A stretch of DNA of 64,000 nucleotides from Vanilla planifolia (Eukaryota; Streptophyta; Magnoliopsida; Asparagales; Orchidaceae), in assembly GCA_023846275.1 (NCBI GenBank), contig CM043870.1, positions 7,315,527 through 7,379,526 on the forward strand, written 5' to 3'. This document shows positions 1 through 12,659 of the stretch, in pieces. The first letter of the stretch is position 1. Each line of letters starts with the position of its first letter. The notes under the pieces are model-generated. The model searched no databases. It was not told where the DNA came from and worked only from the letters and a program-made list of their open reading frames with translations. The position numbers and the translations under genes were made by a program.

Positions 1-46
1 GTCACATTTGAGTTCATTGCCATAAGTTTTATTTAAGAATTTATTC

Positions 47-266
47 AAAATAAGATTACACTATATGAGTTTATTTGACATCTGCTCATTTCCTTTAGAC
101 AATTAACTTAGCTCTTCTTTTAAAACATTCTTAAGTTTTTTATTTTATTTTTTCATAAAACTTTTGCATATATGAATTATTCTCTTTTCTTTTCTGAAAC
201 ATGCCTATATTTGTCATGTTAATTTTTAATTCCACCAAAATTAGATTAATTAAGCAAAAAGGATGA
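47..266 (+). repeat. Dispersed repeat, copy 1
   Basis: This segment and 23491-23725 align along their length in the same orientation. Shared blocks include AAATAxGATTACACT, TTTTGCATATAT, ACATGC-TATATTTGTCATG and AATTCCACCAAAATTA, in the same order, ending in an AAGGATGA block. The copies differ by many substitutions and small gaps, so the duplication is old. The family is not recognised. Confidence 0.7.
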
Positions 267-2505
267 CACAATTTTTTCCACCATCAAAGCTAAAGGCTCA
301 GGTAATTTTATTAACTTAACAAATGCAAGTATTGATAGAAATGATGCTAAAATCTTAATCCTCTTCTTTGATAGATCTGAATGATAATCTATCAAAAGAA
401 AATACTCATAACCAGATAAACTCTAGATTACATGGTAATATAAGGATGATTGGAGATGAATATAAGGATGACATCATCGATCTCACCCATTTAATGTGTG
501 GGAATGGAGAATATTCTTTCAAGGTATATGTTACACTTGATTTGTTTATTTATAATAATATAGTAGATGTAAAGAAATTAGATGTATAGTTAGAGTAATT
601 GGAAACATATTTTTCTCTATACGACTATTCATTAACTGATAAGGTAACTTATGCTCAATTAAAAATGAGGAGTTATGCATTAACTTAGTGTAATACTCAT
701 TTAAGAATTGAAACAATTGTAGAAATAATGGGTAGCTAATTTAAAAAATTAAGTAGAGAAAAAATTTATCTCAAGAATTACATAGAAAAAAGATAAAGAA
801 AGTGACATAGTTTAAGACAATAATAAAGACAAAAAAATATAATAATATATCACTAAATTTTGATGATAAGTTATGAGTTTAGGAATATTTATTGATGAGA
901 TGTAGGCATTGTCAAAGTATATTATAGGTATGTATTATATTTTTGTTACATAATTAACTCATTTTTTTATTCAATCTTTAAAATAAGTCATCACATTTAT
1001 AATGATTATCAAAAAAATGAACCTATATAAACAGACAAAATTAGGTGAATAAAATACTAAGAAATATGAGTATAAGTTCTAAAAATTGGTAGCAAATAAA
1101 ATAATATTCTCCAACAAAGTATGATATGATAACGACTAATAATACTCATCTTACCAATATAACTTAGAAGTATTGTGATCACTATAATAAAAAAGAATAT
1201 ACATAACAAAAATATTGAAAACTACATCTTAAACTATTTTAAAAAAGTTTTAAAAAAATAAAATACTTATTATAATGTAAACTAAAAAGGTACTTAAAAA
1301 CTATCCTCAAGTTGATAAAAACTTTTCTTTTATTGTGAATCTAAATGAGATATCTCATAACACAAAACAAAAAGAACTCTAACATCTGAATTTAAGTGAA
1401 GAGAGTATTTATTAATGTTATTATTAAACTATAAGTGAAAATAACTTAATATCAAAAAGTTTTGTAAAGAAGTTAACTTAAAGACTATATTATGTCCAAG
1501 ATCTAGTGAATTTAAAAAGACTTCAAGTAAGAGTTGACAAATAATATAAAATAAAAATGTGCAATTATCAAGGACTATATTAATGATGTTATTTATGAAG
1601 TAATACCTCTAGATACTTGTCAAAATATATTAGAGATTTTATACTTATAAGATTAAGATGTTGCCTATTATTGATGAGTGCAATACTATAAGCTTAAAAA
1701 GGATTGATAAAATTTCATATTTTAAAACATGTGAGATAAAACGAATACACACTAATGTTTTAATGAGACACCAAAATTAGAGAAATTTAGGCTATTCAAA
1801 AAAATTTGAAACTTCATAATTTTTTACTTACAAAAATTTCTACACCTTTAATTCTTTAAACAAGAGTGACACTACTAATGAATGAAGTAGATATTATCAT
1901 AAAATGTAGAAATGATTATGAATAAAAGCAAAGAATAAAGACTGATGGAAATCCGTAGCTCTTGTAATTATGCAGAAATGTCAATTGAACTTGTATGAAA
2001 ATTTTTAAGCATAATTCAATAGTTTTTATGTTTAATAAATGATCATTATTTATAATTGCAATAAAAAATAACAAAAATAACTCCACTTGGCTAGAATATG
2101 CTTTTCAGTAAGCTAGTCATTACAATGAAGAAGATGATAGACCTACTGTCCGATTACGTGAATGGATAGAGCGATAGCCATCAGATTGGCTTAAATGTTA
2201 AAGAGTCCACATCTAATCACAACGATATAAGATATGGAGTATTAGATTTGAAAACTAGATGAACGATAACGATGATGAGGTTAATGTTCACAAAGGTGGA
2301 GAGACTAGCTGTTTGATCAAGCATTACGGATGAACGGCTAAAGACAAAAGATTATTCACAAATGCGGGCATGATCTGGACCATTTAATCATGAAAATGAG
2401 GCTATCGATCAACATAGAAATCTCAAGTTTGACAAAACTTATTTTTAGTCCCATATTACAAAATTGTGTAATTGTTTTGTGCACATGCACTACGTATTAT
2501 TATCA

Positions 2506-3230
2506 ACCTAAGCTGCCCCTGGTGTTCTCGAGAGGTCATGACCCAAGTCACCAGTGCACACACGAGGTTGGATTAGACCAGATTTACATAAATTAAATAA
2601 CGAGTCCGCCCTGACTTGTTTCACCTAAGCTAATCCTTAAGTAATGCCTTGAATCGATTTACCTAAGGACCGCAACTGTGACTTGACTTAACTGATATTC
2701 GGGCTTGACTTGTCTCGATTTTGATCAAGTTCTTAGTCAGCGGGTCCCCAAGTCCTATATTGCCTTCAGGCACTTAACTCGAGCCCTTCGTGCTTAATGA
2801 TGGGTGCTTAAGAATTTTTTTTTATTTTTAATAATAAAATTTGTATTAAAAAAATTGTATGTTATTATCAGCTTAATGGGGGTTGGCTACCCCCTAGTGT
2901 TCTCAGGAGGTCATGGTCCGAGTTGCCAGTGTCTCATGAGGTCCGACCAAAACTGATTTACATAAATTAAATAATGAGTCTGTCTTGACTTGTTTTTCCT
3001 AAGCTGGTTCAGACATAATGCTCTAAATCAATTCACCTAAGGATTGCGACAGTGACCTGACTTAATCGATACTCAGGATTGACCCATCTTGATTTCGGTT
3101 GGGTTCCTGGCTAGCGAATCCCCAAGGCCCGTGTTGCTTTCCAGCCACTCGACTCAATCCTTTGGTGGTTAGCGGTAGGTGCTTAGGTATTTTTTATTTA
3201 TTTAATAATAAAATTTTTATAAAAAATTTA
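2506..3230 (-). repeat. Two tandem copies of a ~378-bp retroelement-like segment
   Basis: Unit one (about 2506-2866) and unit two (about 2879-3230) share the same ordered blocks at an offset near 378 bp: an AGGTCATG block, TTTACATAAATTAAATAA, a CCTAAG block, CTTGATTT-like text, a GGTGCTTA block and an AATAATAAAATTT tail. Related sequence in the opposite orientation lies near 62340-62700, where it seems to be part of a degraded LTR, so the strand given here is relative to that copy. No coding capacity was seen. Confidence 0.65.
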
Positions 3231-5287
3231 GGATATATTTATAATTTTAATAATAAATTTAGGATATATTTGTTATCTTGTAAATTTTAGCTTAGGTTAA
3301 AATCAATTTATGAAAGGAAAATATACAAATATATAAATATTGGCTGCATTAGGATAGATTCATAATTTTTAAAATTTTGACTTAAAAGAATTGGTTTTTA
3401 TGGAACATATATTTATAATTTTTGAAATGTGAGGGAGATTTTTAAAAAATATGCTAGGTATAAATATAAGTAAATGACACCCATTTAGGTTTTTCAAATT
3501 GTTTAGTGAGCAAATAAAATCAATTATGATAATAAAATTAATTAATAATAATTAGGTATAATTATGGTGGTTAAATTGTTATTATCAATTATAAAAGCTA
3601 ACCCATGAATTGTATTTCTTACTTGTTGTGCACTCACAAACCATTGGGAGGAAGAACTCGAGCCTAAAAAGGAACGAGACACTACCTATCATCGTGTTAA
3701 AGACAAGTTTACTAGACAATGCTTCAGGAACTTAAGCCAAAGAGCTAGCTAAGTTGAGTGGTCAGGCTTATATGAGTGCAATTTATGAAGTTATATTATA
3801 CAATATTAAAAGAGGTTAAATTCATGCAATAGACAAAGTTTGATAATAAATTGTATCATAGCTATATATGGCAAATCATATTATTACAATTAGGATTAAT
3901 CGTATATGATGCATTGTCTGAGCTTAAGTAAAAGAAAATTTGGTTAAGTTTGAATGATCAGATGGGTATGATGTATATGATCATAACATACAATGAGTCA
4001 AATTTCTGTTTACAATAAGATCACATAAAGGAAATTATACTAAGTAGTAAGCAAAAATGATTAAGAATTTAGTTATACTGTACAATATTCTTCTCATATC
4101 AATATGATTAATGGTGAGATAAGTGGATTAATGAGAAGAAAATAAGAATTATTTAGTACAATGACATTAATTACATTGTATAATAATTAATAAATAAATA
4201 TTAAATAAATAATATATTGAGAAACTAAGGAAGGATCGTATTGTATGATCTTAAAGATCATAATAACTGGATTAAGGATCTAATGACTTGATCAAGAGAT
4301 TGTATAGGTACGATATAGCTAGGGTGCTTATTTACTTGATAGATTGTACAATATTATAGGAAATTGTAAGATCAAAAGTAGAAAATTAAGTACTTGAAAA
4401 AAAATTTATAGAAGCCAAATTGATTAATATGCATATTATATAGAGGGTATATATATTGACCATTTCACGTATATTTTATTGTGAAAAACTTATTAGAAGA
4501 GGAAATTTAATAAACAAAATTATGTAGAACCAGGTAGATAAATGTATAACTTATAATATAACACAATATTAATTTTTATATTTTTATGATTTCTTTTAGA
4601 TAATATTCTATTGTGTTGATAAATGCTTATGCCTTTCCTTATGATTTGACATAATCTCGATAGTATTCCATGTTACTTATCACAAGGTTTTAATGGTTCA
4701 TAATTTTACTTGATTTATGACTTTTTTGTTACACGACAACATAATAAATAATTTAAATTGAATAAAATGTATATAAAAAATGAGATATATTTGACATGTT
4801 TACTTCACATAATGAACATAGTTAAAAAAGTAATTTGGTTATTTAGAAAATTGACATAGTTATTTTGTATTAAAGGAAAACGAAAGGTAATACTTCGTGT
4901 ATTAGGGCCATGAAACCCTACATGTAAGCACAATACCACAATGTTCCTAGGGCTATGATACCTTATGAGGAGAACTAATCCCTTTAACAATGTGCATCAT
5001 CACTTATTCATTTACTTAAAATACATTATATGATTATGATAAAACATATTACACTTTATGATCATAACTCAGATCTTATCATTATAGGTTATATAATTAT
5101 CATACAAAAGTTATCATAAAGATCATATAAGTATGATACTATTATTATATTATGTTTTCTAAATAATCTATACATTGTACATATATTACAAGTGGATAGT
5201 ACATGTATAATAATATTTGCATAGCTCTCAAGAATTTATTGTTTGATATAAGACTACAATATTATAACAAGTTGAGAGCAAGAGACA

Positions 5288-7259
5288 TGTTAGATCTCCT
5301 TTGTGTTTGATGAGTAAAGTATTAATTATTTAATATTTTATTATAAAAGACTTGTTTAATTAATAAATACGTCATGCATCTTTGAAGATAATGAATTAAT
5401 AATCGTCAAAGTACCTTGGAGTGTTCAATAAACTTCAAGGATTGAAGACATTTGTATCAATTTTGATAAGATTTTTCTTTACTATGAATAGAATGTTAGC
5501 TTATTAATTTTAAGGTACTCTCATTTCATATTAATTTTAAATCATATTTGAGCATCAAATTATTCAATCATCTCCATAGTTTAACAAATAAATAAGATTT
5601 TATTTTTGAATCTCATAATTTTTTTTCTTAGTTAAATCTTATCATTGTCAAATTCCATATTAATTTATTTATTAAACCTTGATTAAATTAAAAAATAATA
5701 ATTTTATTTAATTTTACATAATTAAAAAAAATTCTATCACATCCTAGCTTGTGCACAAGTACAAAAGCTCTTTGATTAAGCAACTTGAGTAGAAACTCAT
5801 AACCCTTAGGTTAGGAAATAGTTAAGACCAAATCAGGTTGAGCCTGTTCAAGCTGTTAGCGAATTCTTGAATCAGATGAGGTAAGGCATTGGATTGAGCC
5901 AGATAGCACTCAAACTAAGTACTTATGGGTCAGGTCAGACCCTTATATACCTATATACTATGAGTATGCTAAGATGATTAATTCCCAAGTGCACAAGGGG
6001 AGAGCCAACCTTAATTAGGCTTTGAGTATTACACCCATGCAAATGATTATAAACTCTAAATATGTTTACTTCCTTTTAATGTAGGACTAAATCCTTTGTG
6101 CCTATCTTCATCCAAAATTGGCAATGCTCAGCCTTGTCTGATCATGCATTTTCATGACCGCATGGTGGAGATTACCTCTACCTTTAAAGAATGAACTTAA
6201 TTGATCCAACCATCTATTTGATGAGTCAATAAAAAGGTTACTGTGTCATCCTTCATAACTGATTGATCCTTGCTTGATATTTAAAGGTTGTGAACTCATT
6301 TGACTTCATCAAACGACTTTCCTTGTAAAACATTTGTTCTTGAATCATGTCGTTTCAAATAATCTATTTTAAATCTTATGGCTAAGATCACTCTTAATTT
6401 TACTGTTGATTAATCAAATGATCCAGATCTCATCCGACTTGATCGGATGACCTATATCAAATCTATCTTGATCAAACGGTCATAATGCATCTGATTATTT
6501 AGCATTAGATTTGGTCTACATCACCTTTGATCAGATCTAACGGTCTTAGTCTATTCTGCCTAATGGCTAATTATTTAGTTGTTGTGTTAGCCGCTTTGAA
6601 AAATTATTTTAAAATATTTTTAAATTGTTTGGCTGTAGCTTTTCAAATAGTATTTTACACTTTCTAATGACTATAATTAAAATTTTTTATAAATACTTAA
6701 CAACTTTAAATAGAATAACTAATGAATATGTATCAATCTTAGAGATCTCAACAAAGCATTGCTCTATATTCTACCAGCGTAAATTCTATTGATAGCAACT
6801 ACGACTTCTTAAATCATCAAAGATTTTCAGCTAAATCTTGCATGTCTAAACTTTCAAACTCTTATTTCTCTTCTTTAATTTAAGCTTATTTTGTCTTATT
6901 CTATTAATCCACAAGTATAGGAAGTTGTATAAATTTGTCAAAATTTTTTTGTCTTATTATATTTTTCTTTTTTTCTTGAGTTGGGCAGCTTGACATTTGC
7001 AAAAACTCAAGTTCAATATGATCTTATAAAAAACTGAGTTGTGGTTGAGCTTGCAAAAACATAGATTATAATTGAACCCATAAAAGCTAATAGGTTAGAG
7101 GTAAACCGAAAGAAAAAACTTCAACTTGTAACCTTTTGTTAGTGGTGTTTTTCCCAATCTCAGTTAAAGGTGGACGTAGGTTCTAATTTAAATCAAACAT
7201 CCTAAAACTTATAGTGTCTCATTTTAATTTTAATTTTTATTTTTCTTTATAATATTAAA

Positions 7260-7330
<71 letters not shown>

Positions 7331-7453
7331 CAAGATTTTTTTATAAATATAAAATCATTTTTGAGAAATAAATACGTCCAAAAATAACAAAATTTTTTTT
7401 TAAGACCACAATTCACCCCCTCTTGTATGATTTGCACACTAATTTTTACTTCA
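5288..7453 (+). mobile_element. Old solo LTR, copy C of the family also at 8776 and 37846
   Basis: A fossil LTR of about 2.2 kb. It begins TGTTAGATCTCC followed by TTGTGTTTGATGAG, which matches the start of copies A and B, and ends ...ACTTCA like them. The inner modules come in the same order: a GAGCCAAC block, a run of GATCxAACGG-like blocks, TATAAATA, a TTTTTCCCAA block and CAATTCACCCCCTCTTG near the 3' end. It is flanked by near-identical 5-bp repeats (AGACA and AGATA). No internal retroelement region is attached, so it is a solo LTR. It is far more AT-rich than copies A and B and looks the oldest. The superfamily is not certain; Ty1/copia is possible. Confidence 0.75.
7264..7328. repeat. 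(TA)n microsatellite
   Basis: An almost pure TA dinucleotide run of about 65 bp inside the old solo LTR, just before its C-rich 3' end. It partly explains why this copy is longer than copy B. Confidence 0.95.
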
Positions 7454-8775
7454 AGATAAACTACCTCATATGTGAGTGATACATGCAAGATATTTGTATG
7501 AAGGTAGGACAATTAATGCTATTATGTTTTATAGAAAGCTCGTACTTATACAATATATGAATCTTATTTGTACAATTAAAATAAAATATTTTTTAGTCAA
7601 AGTTCTTTTATCTTTTTGTGAATGACATATTATCACATTCCAATAACTCTTACTTTACGATACTTGAGAATGCTTAATAGATAGACCACTCTTACATTCC
7701 AATAACTCTTACTTTAGTCAAAGTTCTTTTATCTTTTTTGTGAATGACATATAATCAAGTGAGCTCAAGAAAAGTAAATAATAGTACCAACATGATGAGG
7801 ACATTGTAACTGTATGACATGAAATTTTAACTTATGGGACTTGTAACACATAAAAGGAATAAAGAAATTTGTAAGTATGATAAAGGATATTATATTGTAC
7901 GATACATGTAGAGGTTAAAATCAAAGCTATGTGTCAACATAATTTCAATTTCTATTGATTTAATATTCAACCTAATATTAATTTAAATTTTTAGATCGAT
8001 GTTTTCATATTTATTAAGAAATTGTGTCACTATTTAACACATATGAAAGTAGATAGATACATGAATCATGCATGAATAGATTAAATATAATCTAATGTGT
8101 CATATAAATATCAAATGATATTTTTAACAAATCTAACCCAAATAATGTGTTACATATAAGCTCAAAGGGAAGCCACTCTATCAAGAGTTAGGATCAAAGG
8201 TTTCAAGATTTTTAAGTTGAGCAAAGCTTTAGCAAAACTAAAATAACTCATTTAAGTTTCTTTGACTTGTCGATTATCCTAGGAATTAATTGATCAAGCT
8301 CTCTATTAGATTAACTTATTTGATCTTGAATTATAAGATTTGAAAATACTCAACAAAAGTATTATTAAAAGCAATATAATGGCATTATTGTTATCAAATA
8401 AGTGGTGTAAGGACTAAGTGTTTAATACTTGCATGCCATTTCTTCTATGGAATTACGTTTTGGAGATCATTTAGAATCATTTGGTACATCATGGTCGAGC
8501 TTCCTCTCTTGCTATTGTGAAGGAACTCTTCTGTAAGGAGATAGAAGAAGTTGAACTTTCATTTGCCATCTCCTTCAACACCATTCACACAAACAAGTTG
8601 AAGCATTCTTGTAGAAGCCTTGGGTAAATCTTTTGGGAAAACTTATTCTTATCAAGAGGAAAACTTTAACACCGTTCAGTGATTTAAGGAGCACAATCTC
8701 TAAAAGCAAACAACCTTGCCTAGTGTATCAGAACATATTGGATGCTCGTAAACAAATTGCTTCTACTCTACATGA
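7454..8775. other. Spacer between two LTRs, with an interleaved duplication
   Basis: No gene is seen. Two different direct repeats are interleaved: a ~42-bp block starting TAGTCAAAGTTCTTTTATC at 7594 and again at 7715, and a 21-bp block starting ACATTCCAATAACTC at 7635 and again at 7694. The rest is AT-rich and unrecognised. The last five bases (8771-8775, CATGA) are the target duplication of the next element. Confidence 0.6.
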
Positions 8776-9609
8776 TATTACACCCTTGTGTTTGATGAGT
8801 CAAGCATAAATGTGTATATTTTATTTGGGCTTGATTTTAAGTAAAATTGTTAATAATTAATTAAATCAAGCCATGTATTTTAGATGTCTAAAATAATGGT
8901 CTCTAAGGGCCTTGAGGTCATGACATACTTTAAGGAAATTTGAGACATGCACAAGATTTTTTATAATTGAATTTCTTTTTATTTCTCTTGAATTTGATAT
9001 GTCCAAACTTTGAGATTATGAGGCACACTAGTAGTATTAACATTTAAAAATATTTTAAATTTATTTAATACTGAATTTTGATTTTTGGGCCAAGCATATT
9101 TGACAAAATGTATAGACATTGGTATTTGATTTTTTAATATTATTTTGAAATTGTTTTTCATGAATTTCTTTTCATAGCTATTTAAATAACTTATAATACT
9201 ATAAGAATATAAAATTATTTTTATACACTTATATTCAAATTTTTGGCACAAAAATTCGTCAAAAATACCCTAAAACAGCTGAAGTCTCGGGAAAATGCAC
9301 TGTAGCAATGGGCGGGTCGACCCGGCGCGAAAACAGCCCGTCCAAGTCTTTTAGAAATTAAAAAATTTAATCTAAAAATAAAAATTTGGTTGACCCGAAG
9401 AGGCCGAACCAAGCCCGTCGAGAGGAGCTCGGCTAGCACTGGTCAACGGTCAAATCAACAGTGCCTGGCTAAGCTAAGCCCGCCCAAAGCCGGCCGAGAG
9501 GAGCTCGGCTTGGTCAAACTGCAGCGCGGTCAACGGTCAATGAACAATGCTTGGCTAAGTCAACCCGAACCAGGTGGTGAAGTCCCGATCAAGGAAGGGG
9601 GGAGCCAAC

Positions 9610-12545
9610 TGTTATACCTAGTAAAATATTATAGATTTAATCTTCAATAATTCAATTGTGGCTTGGATGATTTCAGATCGACAGTAGGATGAGCCAGGAG
9701 CTCAATTGGAGGCTGTTGGAATTTCTGAAATTTTCTGGGGATTTTTCGGAGTACCGAGGAAATTTTTAAGTAATTTTCCCTGTTTAATTGGATTTTTGGA
9801 AATTCGAAAATCTATTTAAATCGGTCCATTAGATTTTTAAACCGGAATTTGGTTTTTACCGCGCGTGAACCGGACCGGAGCGGTTCCGCGAAGGCGGGGG
9901 CGGTTCGCCGAGTGCGTTTGCACGTGCGGTTGGATAAGCCGCGGATAAGCGGATCGGACGGATGAGAACAGCGGTGGAGATTAACCGGCTGATCGGGGTT
10001 AAGTGGCGTTATTTGAAAGTCAACCGGCGCTTAATGGATTCTTAACGGGTTATTACCGGTTTAAGCGGGGTATTTAACCGAAACTGTTCGGCTGTTAGGG
10101 TTTCGAGCGGTGGCCGGAGACGAAGTGTTCGCGGCAAACGGCGATACTTTCCGGCAGCCTTTCAAGGGGCTTTTTGTACCTGGAGGTTCGCGGGACCGAG
10201 GAGAATCGATTGGTACCGGTTTCGTTCGGCGAGGAGCAGCGGTTGGTCGCGTGCGAGCTTCACCGTCGCCGGAGAAGAAAGGTAGGAAATTCAGAATTTA
10301 AATTAGTTATTTAGCAAATTAAAAATATGGATTATTTTGCAAATAGCTACCGGAGCATGCGGATTGTGGTTTTTGAAATTGATTAATGCAAATTATTGAT
10401 TTTAGCATTTTAGGGTTTTCGGAAAATTATACCCGCCGAATTCGGAAATTTTACCGAGCATTTATTGATTCGATTATGTGCTTTAATCATGTTAAGATAG
10501 TATCAAATGCTGAAATTTGTTTAATTTCATAGATTGTTAAAAAGAGGATCGGATGAAACTTCGGCGGAAATTTTGATTGAACCTTAGAAATTAGTGGCAT
10601 TATTGAAACGTTAGGATAGTACGAACATCGGATTTTTTTTCTCCTTGATCTCGGTCGTCGGAAATCGACGGGGAAAACGGAATTTTCCCGGAGGAATCGT
10701 CGGCTAGGGTTTCGCGGGCGCCGGGCGGAGGAAGGAGATGGATTAGATTAATTACGGTCTAATTAATTAAGTAATTGTAATTATTCAATATTTATTAATA
10801 ATTAAATGCTAAACGTCGGCTGGAAATTTGGATTAAATATTCGGCCGGTGGGTTCTCGATTCAGCGCGAAGACCCGAACCGGTGGCGAGATCCGGTTCAG
10901 GAGATTCGGCGCGGACGAACGGCACGACGCGGAGGAAAATTTAATTTCGGAAATTAATCCGAATTTTTGGAAAAAGGATATATGTGGAACTTAAATTTTA
11001 TTCGGAAATTTATTCCGAATTTCGGAGAATGGATAAAGGGCGGAAATTGATTTTGGAATTTAAAAATTTCCTGAAGCGAGAAAAAGGTGATTTTAGAAAA
11101 TCACATAGCCAAGTTGAAATTGACTGTTGGAAATTATCCATAAATTCAGTGCAGCTGGATTAGTTGGAAGGAAGTGTGACGCTTGGGTAAGTGCTACCAG
11201 AATAGTCAGAATTTTGGTACAGTTTGTGTTGCTTGGATGGCAATGGCATGGTTTGAGTCAGTTTACTCAGTGTTGGCATATTTCACGGATTGGCATATTG
11301 GACCGGACTACTATAGACCCTATATGATGTTTTAGGGTAGTTGTGGTAGGTAACTGTGCGGTTCAGACTTAGCTTCCACAGTATACATGTGACTGGTAGG
11401 CGCCATGCGTGTTTCGAGAGGGGCGTATCCCTCTGACATGCTACCTGGAACCCAGGCTAGGTTGTGATGCGTGTTTCGAGATGGGCAATCCCACTGGCAT
11501 GCTTTGCCTAGGCGCCATGCGTGTTTCGAGATGGGCAATCCCACTGGCATGCTACATAGACGCTGAGGTGTCAGGTGCTAGGCGTTATGATGCGTGTTTC
11601 GAGATGGGCGTATCCCACTGGCATGCTTTGCCTAAGCACCATGCATGTTTCGAGATGGGCGATCCCACTGGCATGCTACCTGGAAGCTCAGAGGAGAGCT
11701 ACTCTGGTGTGACTGGGGTGACTGTGGTTGGTCGGAGTCTGGAACTGAGAGTGCCTTTCCACCCTACATTGTTATGCTGCATTCCTATACTATTGCTATT
11801 ATCCTTCTCTTGCATGTGAGTTTTTACTAGCTGTCTTTCCTACTGGGCGTAGCTCATTCCTTTTTTTTTATCTATATTTTTCCAGCGGCTCGACAGCCTT
11901 GACGCCACCCAGATTAGGTGGGATCGTGATCAGTAGGTTAGTGGAGGAGATCTGATCTGTGATTATCCGAGACATTCTGGTTAGTTGATTGTTACTGTTG
12001 GATGTATTCAGTGAGACTGTTATTTTTATGTCTTGTAATATGTGAGGGTGATTCTGAATTATGTATCTAGTTGAATGATATTGTATTTGTTGGACTTGGA
12101 TCTTATTCTTGTGATGTAGTTTCCATTCACTATTTTACTTTATTGTCTTGGTGGTATAGTGTGTGGAGTGCCATATTTTATCTGAGGATATTATGTATTT
12201 TATTTTTGATGGTGAGGTCATTACATGACTATGGAACTTAACCGTGGGGGTTCAGACTTCTATTAGACCGGTTCTCCTACTGGTATGGGTTAGGAGTATT
12301 GGGTCTAGTAGGAGTAACATTGCGCGAGTTCATCAGTTAATTCAGGAGTCATGAACCTGATTTGACGGTGTACCCGGGAGATGGGATCCACATTGTTAAG
12401 GAAAGTAGGTGTGTAATGATGTGTTATATCTTATGTTTTTCGTAGGCTACTCAGGTTGGTATGAGACGATCTGAGCTGTCTATATGTAAAAAAAAAAAAA
12501 AAAAATATGCCAAAAATCAGTCTAGGAAAAAAATGGGGTGTAACA
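9610..12545 (+). mobile_element. 2.9-kb solo LTR, probably Ty3/gypsy (Tekay/Del-like), inside copy A
   Basis: The ends are TGTTATACC... and ...GGTGTAACA, an inverted-repeat pair typical of LTR ends. The direct 5-bp repeat CCAAC flanks it (9605-9609 and 12546-12550). Removing it restores the sequence GAGCCAACCCCGCAGAGG, which copy B has as a close match, so both borders are known to the base. The great LTR length and the GGGGTGTAACA-type end resemble Del/Tekay chromoviruses; that assignment is inference. No gag or pol is present. Reading frames inside it (for example 11409-11819) arise from internal repeats and are not genes. Confidence 0.88.
11401..11690 (+). repeat. Five irregularly spaced ~41-bp repeats inside the solo LTR
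   Basis: A core reading CATGCGTGTTTCGAGATGGG plus a TCCCACTGGCATGCT tail occurs five times, starting near 11404, 11467, 11515, 11590 and 11640, with spacers of different length (TTGCCTAGG or longer). Such subrepeats are common upstream of LTR promoters; their role here is unknown. Confidence 0.85.
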
Positions 12546-12659
12546 CCAACCCCGCAGAGGCTCGAAAGCTACAGGGCGCAAATTCTTTATAAAGCAATGC
12601 GCCAATTTCACTTCTGCAGGGTGGGACTAAAAATCCCACCTTATGACCGCTGTGTGAAG

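Larger units (their letters stand above)
1..5287. other. Gene-free AT-rich stretch with relic repeats
   Basis: No reading frame here resembles a known protein; the longest (368-589) is 73 codons and unrecognised. The stretch contains one copy of a dispersed repeat (47-266), a tandem duplication with GC-richer sequence (2506-3230), and from about 3800 to 5280 AT-rich sequence full of ATCATAC/GTATGAT-like words that recur elsewhere in the window. It is probably decayed retroelement DNA; no gene is supported. Confidence 0.6.

Noticed and set aside
368-589. 73-codon frame
   Set aside because: AT-rich low-information sequence, no known motif, in repeat-rich DNA at the window edge.
11409-11819. 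136-codon frame with a repeated CFEMG motif
   Set aside because: It is produced by the 41-bp subrepeats of a solo LTR whose borders are set by target duplications; there is no known protein.
12507-12659. Upstream extension of the LINE ORF1 frame
   Set aside because: These codons fall in the solo LTR end and the outer LTR, not in the LINE; the family start is the ATG at 12660.
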